Positions 53,897 through 64,000 of a stretch of DNA of 64,000 bases are shown piece by piece. Both the position numbers and the translations under genes were made by a program. Positions within the stretch are counted from its first letter, which is position 1. Every line of letters starts with the position of its first letter. Source of the DNA: Oscillospiraceae bacterium (lineage in GTDB: Bacteria > Bacillota > Clostridia > Oscillospirales > Oscillospiraceae); the NCBI GenBank assembly GCA_902761635.1, contig CACWLG010000026.1:1-64000 (forward strand), written 5' to 3'. The notes below the pieces were generated by a model. That model was not told where the DNA came from, ran no database searches, and saw only the letters and a program-made list of their open reading frames with translations.

Positions 53897-55186
53897 ATGG
53901 GTCTTATCAAAGCAGCCTTGGGTTCCGTCAGCGGCGTGCTCGCCGATCAGTGGAAGGAATATTTTTATTGTGACGCGCTCGACAGCGACACCCTGGTGGT
54001 ACGCGGGCAGAAGCGCGGCCGCGCCGGCAGCGACAACGTCATCTCCAACGGCTCCGTCATCGCGGTGGCCGACGGCCAGTGCATGATCATTGTCGATCAG
54101 GGCAAGATCGCCGAGCTCTGCGCCGAGCCGGGCGAGTTTACCTATGACGCCTCCACCGAGCCCTCCATCTTCTCCGGCAACCTCGGCGACGGCATTATGG
54201 ATGTGTTCAATGCGATCGGCAAGCGCTTCACCTTCGGCGGCGAGATCCCCAAGGAGCAGCGCGTTTACTACTTCAACACCAAGGAGCTCGTGGGCAACAA
54301 GTACGGCACTCCCTCGCCCGTGCCGTTCCGCGTGGTGGACCAGCGCGCCGGGATCGACCTGGATGTCGGCATCCGCTGCTTCGGTGAGTATTCCTACCGC
54401 ATCTGCAACCCCATCCTCTTCTACACCAATGTCTGCGGCAACGTGAAGACCGCCTACACCCGCGACATGCTCGACAACCAGCTCAAGACCGAGCTTCTGA
54501 CCGCCCTGCAGCCCGCCTTTGCCAAGATCTCCGACCAGGGCATCCGCTACTCCAGCCTGCCCGGTCACACCACCGAGATCGCCGACGCCCTCAACGAGGT
54601 GCTCTCCGGCAAGTGGCGCAACCTGAGGGGCCTTGAGATCGTCGCCTTCGGCGTCTCCAGCGTGAAGGCCAGCGAGGAAGACGAGAAGATGATCAAGGAG
54701 CTGCAGCGCAACGCAGCCTTCCGCGATCCCAACATGGCGGCGGCCCATCTCGTCGGCGCCCAGGCGGCGGCCATGCAGGACGCGGCCAAGAACGCAAACG
54801 GCGCGGCCATGGGCTTCATGGGCATGAACATGGCGGGCCAGGCCGGCGGCATCAATGCGGCGAATCTCTACGCCATGGGCTCCCAGCAGCCTGCCCCTGC
54901 CCCGGCGCAGGCGGACGGCTGGACCTGCCCTGGCTGCGGCAAGACCGCCTTCGGCAAGTTCTGCCCCGAGTGCGGCACGAAAAAGCCCGAAGACGGCTGG
55001 ACCTGCCCGAGCTGCGGCAAGAAGAACAAGGGTAAATTCTGCGCCGAGTGCGGCACGAAAAAGCCTGCCGACGCGCCCCTTTACAAGTGCGACAAGTGCG
55101 GCTGGGAACCGGAGGACCCCGCCCATCCGCCGAAGTTCTGCCCCGAGTGCGGCGATCCCTTTGACGACCGCGACATCGTAAAATAA
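53897..55186 (+). CDS. YdjI-like SPFH-domain protein with C-terminal zinc ribbons
   Basis: 429 residues. Residues 1 to about 280 form an SPFH/virion-core-like domain (MGLIKAALGSVSGVLADQWKEYFYCD, VYYFNTKELVGNKYGTPSPVPFRV). A G/A/M-rich low-complexity stretch (AAAMQDAAKNANGAAMGFMG) follows. Three zinc ribbons end it (WTCPGCGK...FCPECGTKKP; WTCPSCGK...FCAECGTKKP; YKCDKCGW...FCPECGD). In B. subtilis the YdjFGHI proteins form a membrane-stress module with the PspA homologue YdjF. Here it heads a three-gene operon with ydjG- and ydjH-like genes. Confidence 0.88.
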   Translation: MGLIKAALGSVSGVLADQWKEYFYCDALDSDTLVVRGQKRGRAGSDNVISNGSVIAVADGQCMIIVDQGKIAELCAEPGEFTYDASTEPSIFSGNLGDGIMDVFNAIGKRFTFGGEIPKEQRVYYFNTKELVGNKYGTPSPVPFRVVDQRAGIDLDVGIRCFGEYSYRICNPILFYTNVCGNVKTAYTRDMLDNQLKTELLTALQPAFAKISDQGIRYSSLPGHTTEIADALNEVLSGKWRNLRGLEIVAFGVSSVKASEEDEKMIKELQRNAAFRDPNMAAAHLVGAQAAAMQDAAKNANGAAMGFMGMNMAGQAGGINAANLYAMGSQQPAPAPAQADGWTCPGCGKTAFGKFCPECGTKKPEDGWTCPSCGKKNKGKFCAECGTKKPADAPLYKCDKCGWEPEDPAHPPKFCPECGDPFDDRDIVK

Positions 55187-55225
55187 AAAACGCATCGGCT
55201 TCTGCCCCAAGTGAGGTGATTGCCC

Positions 55226-56338
55226 ATGGCAGATCAGATCAGCAATTACCAGTGTCCATCCTGTATGGGTCCCCTGCACTATGACGGAAAGAGCGGGCGG
55301 CTCAAGTGCGAGTACTGCGGCTCCGACTTCAGCGTGCAGGAGATCGAGGCACTGTACAAAGAGAAGGATGAGGCGGCGGCTGCCGCCTCCGCCCAGGCCG
55401 AGATCCTGGAGGACCAGTTCAGCGCCGAGGGAGAATGGAGCGTCTCCGGCACCAACTGGGCAAAGGAACCGGGCCTGAAGGCGTATAACTGCCCGAGCTG
55501 CGGCGCGGAGCTGGTGTGCGACGAGACCACTGCCGCCACCTCCTGCCCCTACTGCGGCAACCCGTCCATCGTACCCGGACAGCTCAGCGACATGCTCAAG
55601 CCCGACTATGTGATCCCCTTCAAGCTCGGCAAGGAGGAGGCCGTTGCGGCGCTGAAGAAATACTATATCGGCAAAAGGCTCCTGCCGAAGGAGTTTTCCG
55701 ACAAGAACCATATCGAGGAGATCAAGGGGGTCTATGTGCCCTTCTGGCTTTTCGACGGGGCTGCGGACGCGGATATGCAGTTCCAGGGCACCCGGGTCAG
55801 CAGCGTGACCACCGGCAACACGATCGTCACCACCACGGATTATTTCCGCATCCGGCGTACCGGCACGGTGAACTTTGAGAAGATCCCCGTGGACGCCTCC
55901 AGCAAGATGCCGGACAACCACATGGACGCCATCGAGCCCTTTGATTACAGCGAGCTGCGGCCCTTCTCCAACGCCTATCTGCCGGGCTTTCTGGCAAACA
56001 AGTACGACCTGGAGCAGGAGGAGTGCAGCCGCCGCGCAGACGAGCGCGCGGGCAATACCGCAGCCGATATGGTGGCCCGGACCGTGGGCGGCTATTCCAG
56101 CGTCGTCCCCCAGGGCAAGCAGATCCGCATCCGCCGCGGCAAGGTGAAATATGCCCTGCTGCCGGTGTGGATGCTCTCCACCCGCTGGAACGGCGAGAAC
56201 TATCTGTTCGCCATGAACGGGCAGACCGGCAAGCTCATCGGCGACCTGCCGGCGGCAAAATCCCGGGTCGTCGGCTGGTTTGCGGGCGTGGCCGGCGCCG
56301 TGACGGCGCTGATGGCCCTGTTCCTGTATTTCCTGTGA
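55226..56338 (+). CDS. YdjG-like TFIIB-type zinc-ribbon membrane protein
   Basis: 370 residues. Two zinc ribbons (YQCPSCMGPLHYDGKSGRLKCEYCG at 10-33; YNCPSCGAEL...CPYCGN near 90-115), a soluble domain with PFKLGKEEAVAALKKYY and IKGVYVPFWLF, and one TM near the C-terminus (VVGWFAGVAGAVTALMALFLYFL). ATG 55226 with SD GAGGTG at eight bases; a TTG six bases upstream is less likely. Middle gene of the operon. Confidence 0.85.
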   Translation: MADQISNYQCPSCMGPLHYDGKSGRLKCEYCGSDFSVQEIEALYKEKDEAAAAASAQAEILEDQFSAEGEWSVSGTNWAKEPGLKAYNCPSCGAELVCDETTAATSCPYCGNPSIVPGQLSDMLKPDYVIPFKLGKEEAVAALKKYYIGKRLLPKEFSDKNHIEEIKGVYVPFWLFDGAADADMQFQGTRVSSVTTGNTIVTTTDYFRIRRTGTVNFEKIPVDASSKMPDNHMDAIEPFDYSELRPFSNAYLPGFLANKYDLEQEECSRRADERAGNTAADMVARTVGGYSSVVPQGKQIRIRRGKVKYALLPVWMLSTRWNGENYLFAMNGQTGKLIGDLPAAKSRVVGWFAGVAGAVTALMALFLYFL

Positions 56339-56351
56339 GGAGGGGCTGCGC

Positions 56352-57191
56352 ATGAAGAAGAAAGTCATCGTCTCCCTGCTTTTCGCCCTCTGCCTGCTGC
56401 TGGGCATGACAGCCGCGGCACACGCCGATGCCCAGATAGATTACGTGAGCGACTACGCGGGCCTGCTGTCCGACACGCAGCGCCGGGACCTCAATGACCG
56501 GGCCGCCGAGATATCAGACGAGTATAATTTCGGCGTCTTTGTGGTCATCGTCAACGACTATAAGAGCTACGTCAACGGCAGCATCGCCGATTTCTCCGAG
56601 AACGTCTTCCACCGCTACGGCCTCGGCCGCGGACAGAAGGAGGAGGGCGTGCTCCTCGCCATGAGCATGAACGACGGGGACTACGACATTTATGCCCACG
56701 GGGACTTCGGCAACTACGCCTTCACCGACTACGGCAAGGACCAGCTTGCAAACAGCTTCCTGGATGACTTCCGCCGCAACGACTGGGCGGGCGGCTTCCG
56801 GGACTTCATCAAAACCAGCGGGGACATGCTCGAAAAGGCCAGGAACGGCCAGCCCGTGGACACCTGGTTCCCCGATCCGGCGGAGACCGGGCCGCGCATG
56901 ACGCTCGGCAAGCTCCTTGTCAGCCTCGGCGTCGGCTGCCTCACCGGCGGCGCGACCGTCGGCGGGATGAAGCGGCAGATGAAGACCGCCGTCCGACAGT
57001 CGGGTGCGGCAAATTATGTGGCCCAGGGCGGCGTCAGGCTGAGCAACAAGCGGGACGATTTTGTCAACCGCTCCGTCACGCGCCAGGTGATCCCGCGCCA
57101 GACCAACAGCAACCGTCCGGGCGGGGGGCACTTCGGCGGCACCACCATCAGCGGCAGCCACGGCGGTTCCCACCACAGCGGTAAATTTTAA
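56352..57191 (+). CDS. TPM-domain membrane protein (YdjH/YgcG-like)
   Basis: 279 residues. Signal peptide to about residue 26, then a TPM domain (YVSDYAGLLSDTQRRDLNDRAAEISDEYNFGVFVVIV, GVLLAMSMNDGDYDIYAHG). A TM lies near 190-205 (LLVSLGVGCLTGGATVGG). A basic tail ends in G/H/S-rich sequence (GGSHHSGKF), typical of YgcG-type proteins. SD GAGGAGG, 14 bases after the previous gene. Confidence 0.85.
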   Translation: MKKKVIVSLLFALCLLLGMTAAAHADAQIDYVSDYAGLLSDTQRRDLNDRAAEISDEYNFGVFVVIVNDYKSYVNGSIADFSENVFHRYGLGRGQKEEGVLLAMSMNDGDYDIYAHGDFGNYAFTDYGKDQLANSFLDDFRRNDWAGGFRDFIKTSGDMLEKARNGQPVDTWFPDPAETGPRMTLGKLLVSLGVGCLTGGATVGGMKRQMKTAVRQSGAANYVAQGGVRLSNKRDDFVNRSVTRQVIPRQTNSNRPGGGHFGGTTISGSHGGSHHSGKF

Positions 57192-57221
57192 TACGACAAG
57201 AGGAAAAAAGGGGGTCATCCC

Positions 57222-59198
57222 ATGGTCCGGATCCTGGAATGGGATAAGGCGCTGCGCCCGTTCGAGCGGGATATCAACCTGCGTATGGACAATTACCATC
57301 GCGTGCATGAGATGCTGACGGGGGGCGGAAGGCTCACCGATTTCGCCAACGCCCACGAATACTACGGCTTCCACCACACCGCCGAGGGCTGGGTCTACCG
57401 TGAGTGGGCGCCCGGCGCGGATGAGGTGTATCTCTCGGGCGAGTTCAACGGCTGGGCGCCGGAGGACGCGCCGCTCACGCCCATCGGCAGCGGCAACTGG
57501 GAGCTGCGCCTGCCGGAGGAAACGCTGCGGGACGGGATGCGCGTCAAGACCGTTGTGCGAAACGGGCCGACGCTCTCCTGGCACATTCCGCTCTACGCCC
57601 GCCGCGTGATCCAGGACCCCGAGAGCTTTGAGTGGATCTGTGAGGTCTGGGACCCCATCACGCCCTACGCCTGGACGGACGGGGACTTCCGGCCCGACAG
57701 GCAGCTTTTTATCTATGAGTCCCATGTGGGCATGGCCACCGAGGAATACCGCGTCGGCACCTATCGGGAGTTTGCCGACAACGTGCTGCCCCGGGTGCAG
57801 TACCTGGGCTACAACACTGTGCAGCTCATGGCCATTATGGAGCACCCCTATTACGGCTCCTTCGGCTACCAGGTGTCGAACTTCTTCGCCGCCTCCAGCC
57901 GCTTCGGCCTGCCGGAGGATCTCAAGTACCTCGTGAACAAGGCCCACAGCATGGGCATCGCCGTGCTGCTGGACGTGGTGCACTCCCACGCGGTCAAGAA
58001 CACTGTGGAGGGCATCAACCGCTTCGACGGCACCGACACCCAGTTCTTCCGCGCCGGCAGGGCGGGCGATCATCCGGCCTGGGATACCAAGTGCTTCAAC
58101 TACGGCAAGACCGAGGTGCTGCATTTCCTGCTTTCAAACCTCAAGTTCTGGATGACGGAGTATCACTTCGACGGCTTCCGTTTCGACGGTGTGACCAGCA
58201 TGCTCTACCACGACCACGGCCTGGGCGCGGCCTTCTCGAACCTGAAAATGTACTTCTCCATGAACACTGACACCGAGGCCATTACCTACCTGCAGCTTGC
58301 AAACGAGCTGATCCATGAGCTGCGGCCCGACGGCATCACCATCGCCGAGGACATGTCCGGCATGCCGGGTATGACCCTCAGGGTGCCCGACGGCGGCATC
58401 GGCTTTGACTACCGCCTCGCCATGGGTTTGCCCGACATGTGGATCCGCCTCATCAAGGAGAAGCGGGACGAGGACTGGAACCTCGACTATATCTGGAACG
58501 AGCTCAACAACCGCGTGGCCTCCACCATCGCCTATGTGGAGAGTCATGACCAGGCCCTGGTGGGCGACCAGACCATCATGTTCCGCCTGGCCGAGGCCCA
58601 CATGTATACCGACATGGACAAGATCTGCCATAACGAGGTCATCGACCGCGCCATGGCCCTGCACAAGATGCTGCGCCTCGTGACCTGCGCCGCCGGCGGC
58701 AACGGTTATCTCAACTTCATGGGCAACGAGTTCGGCCACCCCGAGTGGATCGACTTTCCCCGCGAGGGCAACGGCTGGGACTACAAGTACTGCCGCCGCC
58801 AGTGGAGCCTGCCGGAAAACGGCTACCTCAAATATGGTCAGCTCAACCTCTTCGACCGGGATATGATCCAGACCTGCCGGAAATACGGTGTCCTCGGCGA
58901 TGGCGGAACCAGGCTCCGGCTCCTGCGCCAGAATGACCACCTGCTCGCCTTTGAGCGGGGCGGCCTCGTGTTCGCCTTTAACTTCGACCCCGTGAGAAGC
59001 CATATGGATGTCGCAGTCCCGGTCAGCGTCGGGCGCGACCATGAGGTGCTCTTTACGACCGATGACTCCTGCTACGGCGGCTTTGACAATATCACGCACG
59101 AGCTCCATTCCGCCTTCATCCCCGGCATGAGCAGCCCGACCCTGCGCCTGGGCCTCCCGCCCCGCACGGCCATGGTGCTCAAGCCCGTGGAGGAGTAA
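57222..59198 (+). CDS. glgB: 1,4-alpha-glucan branching enzyme (GH13)
   Basis: Introduces alpha-1,6 branches in glycogen, 658 residues. N-terminal CBM48 (YREWAPGADEVYLSGEFNGW), then the GH13 barrel. Nucleophile Asp in FDGFRFDGVTSM, acid Glu in ITIAEDMSG, third Asp in VESHDQALVG, and an all-beta C-terminal domain. The layout (HPYYGSFGYQVSNFFA, MDKICHNEVIDRA) resembles the GH13_8 (eukaryote-like) type more than classic bacterial GlgB. SD GGGGG, 30 bases after the TPM gene. No other glg gene is adjacent. Confidence 0.93.
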   Translation: MVRILEWDKALRPFERDINLRMDNYHRVHEMLTGGGRLTDFANAHEYYGFHHTAEGWVYREWAPGADEVYLSGEFNGWAPEDAPLTPIGSGNWELRLPEETLRDGMRVKTVVRNGPTLSWHIPLYARRVIQDPESFEWICEVWDPITPYAWTDGDFRPDRQLFIYESHVGMATEEYRVGTYREFADNVLPRVQYLGYNTVQLMAIMEHPYYGSFGYQVSNFFAASSRFGLPEDLKYLVNKAHSMGIAVLLDVVHSHAVKNTVEGINRFDGTDTQFFRAGRAGDHPAWDTKCFNYGKTEVLHFLLSNLKFWMTEYHFDGFRFDGVTSMLYHDHGLGAAFSNLKMYFSMNTDTEAITYLQLANELIHELRPDGITIAEDMSGMPGMTLRVPDGGIGFDYRLAMGLPDMWIRLIKEKRDEDWNLDYIWNELNNRVASTIAYVESHDQALVGDQTIMFRLAEAHMYTDMDKICHNEVIDRAMALHKMLRLVTCAAGGNGYLNFMGNEFGHPEWIDFPREGNGWDYKYCRRQWSLPENGYLKYGQLNLFDRDMIQTCRKYGVLGDGGTRLRLLRQNDHLLAFERGGLVFAFNFDPVRSHMDVAVPVSVGRDHEVLFTTDDSCYGGFDNITHELHSAFIPGMSSPTLRLGLPPRTAMVLKPVEE

Positions 59199-59256
59199 GC
59201 AGCAGCAAAAGACAGCCCGGGAAAGCCGGAAGGGAGATCCCGGCTTGACGAAATAC

Positions 59257-59294
59257 AAAGGACGGTCCAGGCATGAGAGCCTGGGCCGTCCTTT
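59257..59294 (+). terminator. bidirectional terminator between glgB and nhaC
   Basis: AAAGGACGGTCCAGGC / GCCTGGGCCGTCCTTT stem between two converging genes. The T-tract is short. Confidence 0.8.
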
Positions 59295-59308
59295 ACGCGT
59301 CTGCGCGT

Positions 59309-60616
59309 CTACTTCTTCTCGGGGACGATGTAGATGAACACCAGCGAACTGATGAGCAGCAGGAAGGGGTAGAAGAGGTTCGGGATGATCTGAAAGGCGG
59401 AGACATTCTGCCCCAGCCCGTTTGCGGCGGAGATGGCCACCAGCATCTGGGCGCCGTAGGGGATCACGCCCTGGAAGATGCAGGAGAAGGTGTCCAGGAG
59501 AGAGGCGGTTTTGCGCTTGGAGATGCCGTAGTTCTGCGCCATCTGGGCGGCGATGGGGTTTGCCATGACGATTGCGACGGTGTTGTTGGCGGTGGCGATG
59601 TCCATGGCGCCGACCAGCAGACCCATGCCGAGCTGGCCGCTCTTCTTGCCGCGGAAGACCTTCTGAATGCCGTAGAGCAGGGCGTCAAAGCCGCCGTACT
59701 CGCGGATGAGCGCGCAGATGGCGGAGACCAGGATCGCGACCATGGTGGTCTCGAACATGCCGGCGGCGCCCGCACCCATGGAGGACAGCAGCTCCGTCGC
59801 GGGGATCGCGCCGGTGGCCAGCATGATGACGGAGCCGGAGACAATGCCGATGAGCAGCACGACAAAGACATTGATGCCGATAATGCCGCCCGCGAGCACC
59901 AGCACATAGGGGATGATCTGGACGAGGTTATACGGCGGCAGCTCCATCGGGGCGATCTCGGAGCGCAGGCTGATGACCAGGATCAGCACCAGGGTCAGAA
60001 TCGCAGCGGGCATGGCGATGGCAAAGTTCTCGCGAAACTTGTCCTTCATCTCACAGCCCTGGCCCTGGCAGGCGGCGATGGTGGTGTCGGAGATAAAGGA
60101 GAGATTGTCGCCGAACATGGCGCCGCCCATGACGGAGGCGATGCAAAGCGGCAGCGACACGCCGGAGGCGGTGGCCACGGCGACAGCGATCGGGGTGATG
60201 AGGGTGATGGTGCCGACGGAGGTACCCATGGCGGTGGAGACAAAGCAGCTCACCACGAACAGGACCGCCACGGCAAAGCGCGCAGGGATGATGGAGAGCA
60301 TGAAGTAGGCAACGCTCTCGGCGCTGCTGCGGCCGACGACGCCGACAAAGATCCCGGCGGTCATGAAGATCAGGATCATGGTGACGATGTTTTTGTCGCC
60401 GATGCCGTGCCCCATGAGCTCCAGCTTCCTGTCAAAGCTCAGGCTCCGGTTCTGCAGGCAGGCTACCAGCAGCGCGATGAGAAACACCACCACGATGGGG
60501 ATGTTGTAAAAGCCCATGGGGATCTTCATCCCGTATTCAAACAGCAGGCCCAGGCCCAGATACAGCACCAGGAATACCAGAATGGGCAGCAGCGCGATCG
60601 TTCTCCCTTTTTTCAC
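59309..60616 (-). CDS. nhaC: NhaC-family Na+/H+ antiporter
   Basis: 435 residues, about eleven TMs. The NhaC hallmark GGAMFGDNLSFISDTTIAA is at about 165-183, with TAMGTSVGTITLITPIA before it and MDIATANNTVAIVMANPIA later. The start is GTG at 60614-60616 with SD GAAGG. Members exchange Na+ for H+, some swapping carboxylic or amino acids, so the substrate is uncertain. Confidence 0.88.
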   Translation of the reverse strand: MKKGRTIALLPILVFLVLYLGLGLLFEYGMKIPMGFYNIPIVVVFLIALLVACLQNRSLSFDRKLELMGHGIGDKNIVTMILIFMTAGIFVGVVGRSSAESVAYFMLSIIPARFAVAVLFVVSCFVSTAMGTSVGTITLITPIAVAVATASGVSLPLCIASVMGGAMFGDNLSFISDTTIAACQGQGCEMKDKFRENFAIAMPAAILTLVLILVISLRSEIAPMELPPYNLVQIIPYVLVLAGGIIGINVFVVLLIGIVSGSVIMLATGAIPATELLSSMGAGAAGMFETTMVAILVSAICALIREYGGFDALLYGIQKVFRGKKSGQLGMGLLVGAMDIATANNTVAIVMANPIAAQMAQNYGISKRKTASLLDTFSCIFQGVIPYGAQMLVAISAANGLGQNVSAFQIIPNLFYPFLLLISSLVFIYIVPEKK

Positions 60617-60656
60617 GTTTGTTTTCCTTCTCTTTCTCCGGCATTGCCGGGGGACT

Positions 60657-62141
60657 TTACTTGTGATACAGCTTCTTGGCCTGATACTTCGGCTCGAAGC
60701 TGATGTTCACGCCGAGCTTTTTGAAGAGGTCCTCGTCCACATGGGAGAGAATGACGGTGGAGTGGGCCTCCGCCCCCTTGAGCAGAGCGAGCTGGTCGAT
60801 GGCAAGATCCGCCATGGGGTTTGTGACGGCGCAGATGGTGAGGGCGATGAGCAGCTCGTCCGTGTGCAGGCGGGGGTTGTGATTGCCGAGGTGCTCCACC
60901 TTCAGGTGCTGGATGGGCTTGATGACCCCCGGGGCGATGAGGGGCAGCTTCTTGTCGATGCCCGCCAGGGCTTTGAGGGCGTTGATGAGCGCGGCGGAGG
61001 ACGCGCCGAGCAGCGACGTGGTCTTGCCTGTGACGATGCGCCCGTCGTTCAGTTCGATGGCGACAGCGGGGCCGTCGGTGGCTTCGGCCTTGTCCAGCGC
61101 GGCCTTGACCACGGGCCGGTCGGCGGCGGAGATGCCGAGCGTGTTCATGATCAGCTCGATCTTGCGCATCTCGCTCTGCTCGCTGAGACCCTTGCGGGCA
61201 TTCACAGCGGCGGCATACCAGCGGCGGATGATCTCCTGCTTTGACGCCTCCCGGCAGGCCTCGTCGTCCGAAATGCAGAAGCCCACCATGTTCACGCCCA
61301 TGTCCGTGGGGCTCTTGTAGGGGCTCTCGCCGTAGATGGACTTGAAGATGGCCTCCAGCACAGGATAGATCTCCACATCCCGGTTGTAGTTGACGGCGGT
61401 CTCACCGTAGGCCTCCAGGTGGTAGGGGTCGATCATGTTCACGTCGTCCAGATCCGCAGTGGCGGCCTCATAGGCCAGGTTCACCGGGTGCTTGAGGGGC
61501 AGGTTCCAGACAGGGAAGGTCTCGAACTTGGCGTAGCCCGCGCTGACGCCGCGTTTGTTCTCGTGGTAGAGCTGGCTCAGGCAGGTGGCCATCTTGCCGC
61601 TGCCGGGTCCGGGAGCGGTGACGACGATGAGGCTGCGCTCGGTCTCAATGTAGTCGTTTTTGCCGAATCCCTCCTCCGAGACGATCAGGGGCACGTTTGC
61701 CGGGTAGTCGGGGATGATGTAGTGCAGATAGGTGCGGACGCCCAGAGCCTCCAGCCGCTTGCGGAACGCGTCGGCAATGGCCTGACCGCGGTAGTGGGTG
61801 ATGACCACAGAGCCGATATAGAGCCCGATTCCCCGAAAAGCGTCGATGAGACGGAGAGTGTCGTCCTCGTAAGTGATGCCGAGGTCGCCGCGGCGCTTGG
61901 AGCGTTCGATATCGTCGGCAGAGATGCAGATGACGATCTCCGCATCATCCTTCATCTCCAGCAGCATGCGCACCTTGCTGTCCGGCTCGAAGCCCGGCAG
62001 GACGCGCGCGGCGTGGTAATCGTCAAAGAGCTTGCCGCCAAATTCCAGATACAGCTTGCCGCCGAACTTGCCGATGCGGTCGCGGATGTTCTGGGACTGA
62101 AGCTTCAGATATTTGTCGTTGTCAAAGCCGATGCGGTTCAT
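60657..62141 (-). CDS. DUF1846 (UPF0371) family protein
   Basis: 494 residues, full length for the family: MNRIGFDNDKYLKLQSQNIRDRI, EFGGKLFDDYHAARVLPGF, APGPGSGKMATCLSQLYHE, MIDPYHLEAYGETAVNYNRD and NPRLHTDELLIALTICAVTNPMA. The APGPGSGKMAT loop looks like a nucleotide-binding P-loop variant. The biochemical role is not established. ATG 62139-62141 behind GGGAGAG. 40 bases upstream of nhaC, so the two are probably cotranscribed. Confidence 0.9.
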   Translation of the reverse strand: MNRIGFDNDKYLKLQSQNIRDRIGKFGGKLYLEFGGKLFDDYHAARVLPGFEPDSKVRMLLEMKDDAEIVICISADDIERSKRRGDLGITYEDDTLRLIDAFRGIGLYIGSVVITHYRGQAIADAFRKRLEALGVRTYLHYIIPDYPANVPLIVSEEGFGKNDYIETERSLIVVTAPGPGSGKMATCLSQLYHENKRGVSAGYAKFETFPVWNLPLKHPVNLAYEAATADLDDVNMIDPYHLEAYGETAVNYNRDVEIYPVLEAIFKSIYGESPYKSPTDMGVNMVGFCISDDEACREASKQEIIRRWYAAAVNARKGLSEQSEMRKIELIMNTLGISAADRPVVKAALDKAEATDGPAVAIELNDGRIVTGKTTSLLGASSAALINALKALAGIDKKLPLIAPGVIKPIQHLKVEHLGNHNPRLHTDELLIALTICAVTNPMADLAIDQLALLKGAEAHSTVILSHVDEDLFKKLGVNISFEPKYQAKKLYHK

Positions 62142-62178
62142 GGTTCTCTCTCCCCCCAAAAACAATTCACAAATCCGT

Positions 62179-62207
62179 ATTTTATCACAAGCGCTCCCAA
62201 AGGACAA
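62179..62207 (-). promoter_or_regulatory. sigma-A promoter of the DUF1846-nhaC operon
   Basis: TTGTCC (62202-62207), 17 bp, TAAAAT (62179-62184). Confidence 0.75.
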
Positions 62208-62243
62208 GATGACAGATTTAGACTTTTTTTATTCACATTCTTG

Positions 62244-62252
62244 TGCTATAGT
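62244..62252 (+). promoter_or_regulatory. extended -10 promoter of secA
   Basis: TGCTATAGT with a poor -35; the leader to the ATG is about 130 bases and contains a GTGTGGAGT-type repeat. Confidence 0.5.
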
Positions 62253-62264
62253 ACAAAATGAATC

Positions 62265-62330
62265 AGTGTGGAGTCAGGAGCGTGGAGTTGTTGTGTCCCT
62301 TTCGGGAACCGTCCATTAACTCCAAACTCC
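62265..62330. repeat. GTGTGGAGT-type inverted repeat in the secA leader
   Basis: AGTGTGGAGTCAGGAG at the left and AACTCCAAACTCC at the right flank a small CTTTCGGGAACC region. It is of the same kind as the element at 13743-13845 and the single pieces at 19059, 31210 and 42811. Confidence 0.4.
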
Positions 62331-62386
62331 AAACGCAGAAAAGCGTAACTCTTCGAGAAAGGTTAATGAGAAAGGTTAAGATATAA

Positions 62387-64000
<1,614 letters not shown>

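Overview
The window is a GC-rich chromosomal segment from a spore-forming Firmicute, most likely a Clostridia member of the Oscillospiraceae/Ruminococcaceae type. The evidence is a PolC-type replicative polymerase, the spoIIGA-sigE sporulation pair, SepF and DivIVA, an L10-leader-controlled rplJL operon, a T-tract terminator style, and near-consensus sigma-A promoters with 17-bp spacers. About fifty protein genes were identified. No tRNA, rRNA, CRISPR array, prophage or transposase gene was seen. Nearly all of it is housekeeping sequence. The very long antisense reading frames are shadows of the GC-rich coding strand.

Layout, left to right. 1-2482: pnp (cut by the window edge) and rpsO on the minus strand. 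rpsO carries an internal frameshifting deletion. 2504-8501: an oppBCDFA oligopeptide importer operon, minus strand, whose last gene encodes a lipoprotein with a circularly permuted substrate-binding domain. 8538-11417: typA, divergent from a YfbR-like HD nucleotidase and a DUF896 protein. 11469-22856: one long minus-strand series, mutL-miaA-hfq-(membrane protein)-yggS-sepF-divIVA-ileS-lspA-rluD-(two-TM protein), covering mismatch repair, tRNA modification, cell division and lipoprotein maturation. 22974-28758: plus-strand miaB-(zinc ribbon)-mutS-(CPBP protease)-trmO. 28808-31110: rplL and rplJ with leader, and a galactokinase-like gene. 31171-33631: pncB and a secreted Sel1 protein. 33979-36281: an amino-acid permease fused to a diguanylate cyclase. 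36478-48554: the conserved Clostridial cluster pyrH-frr-uppS-(AlkD/GNAT fusion)-dxr-rseP-ispG-polC, preceded by a DMT transporter. Its usual cdsA slot holds the AlkD/GNAT gene. 48582-51898: spoIIGA-sigE and pgi. 51938-52510: repeat-rich non-coding DNA. 52515-59198: a secreted Sel1 protein, a ydjI-ydjG-ydjH-like membrane-stress operon, and glgB. 59309-64000: NhaC antiporter, a DUF1846 protein, and the start of secA.

The most unusual content is as follows. (i) The permuted OppA. (ii) The permease-GGDEF chimera, whose GGDEF motif is intact and which has no RxxD inhibitory site. (iii) Five copies of a MITE-like inverted-repeat element, two of which bracket rseP inside the isoprenoid/polC operon. 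(iv) A broken rpsO whose promoter, start, stop and terminator are all intact. (v) An LspA with a roughly 200-residue disordered tail. (vi) A galactokinase homologue that lacks the catalytic Asp. Assembly error must be excluded first for (i) and (iv).
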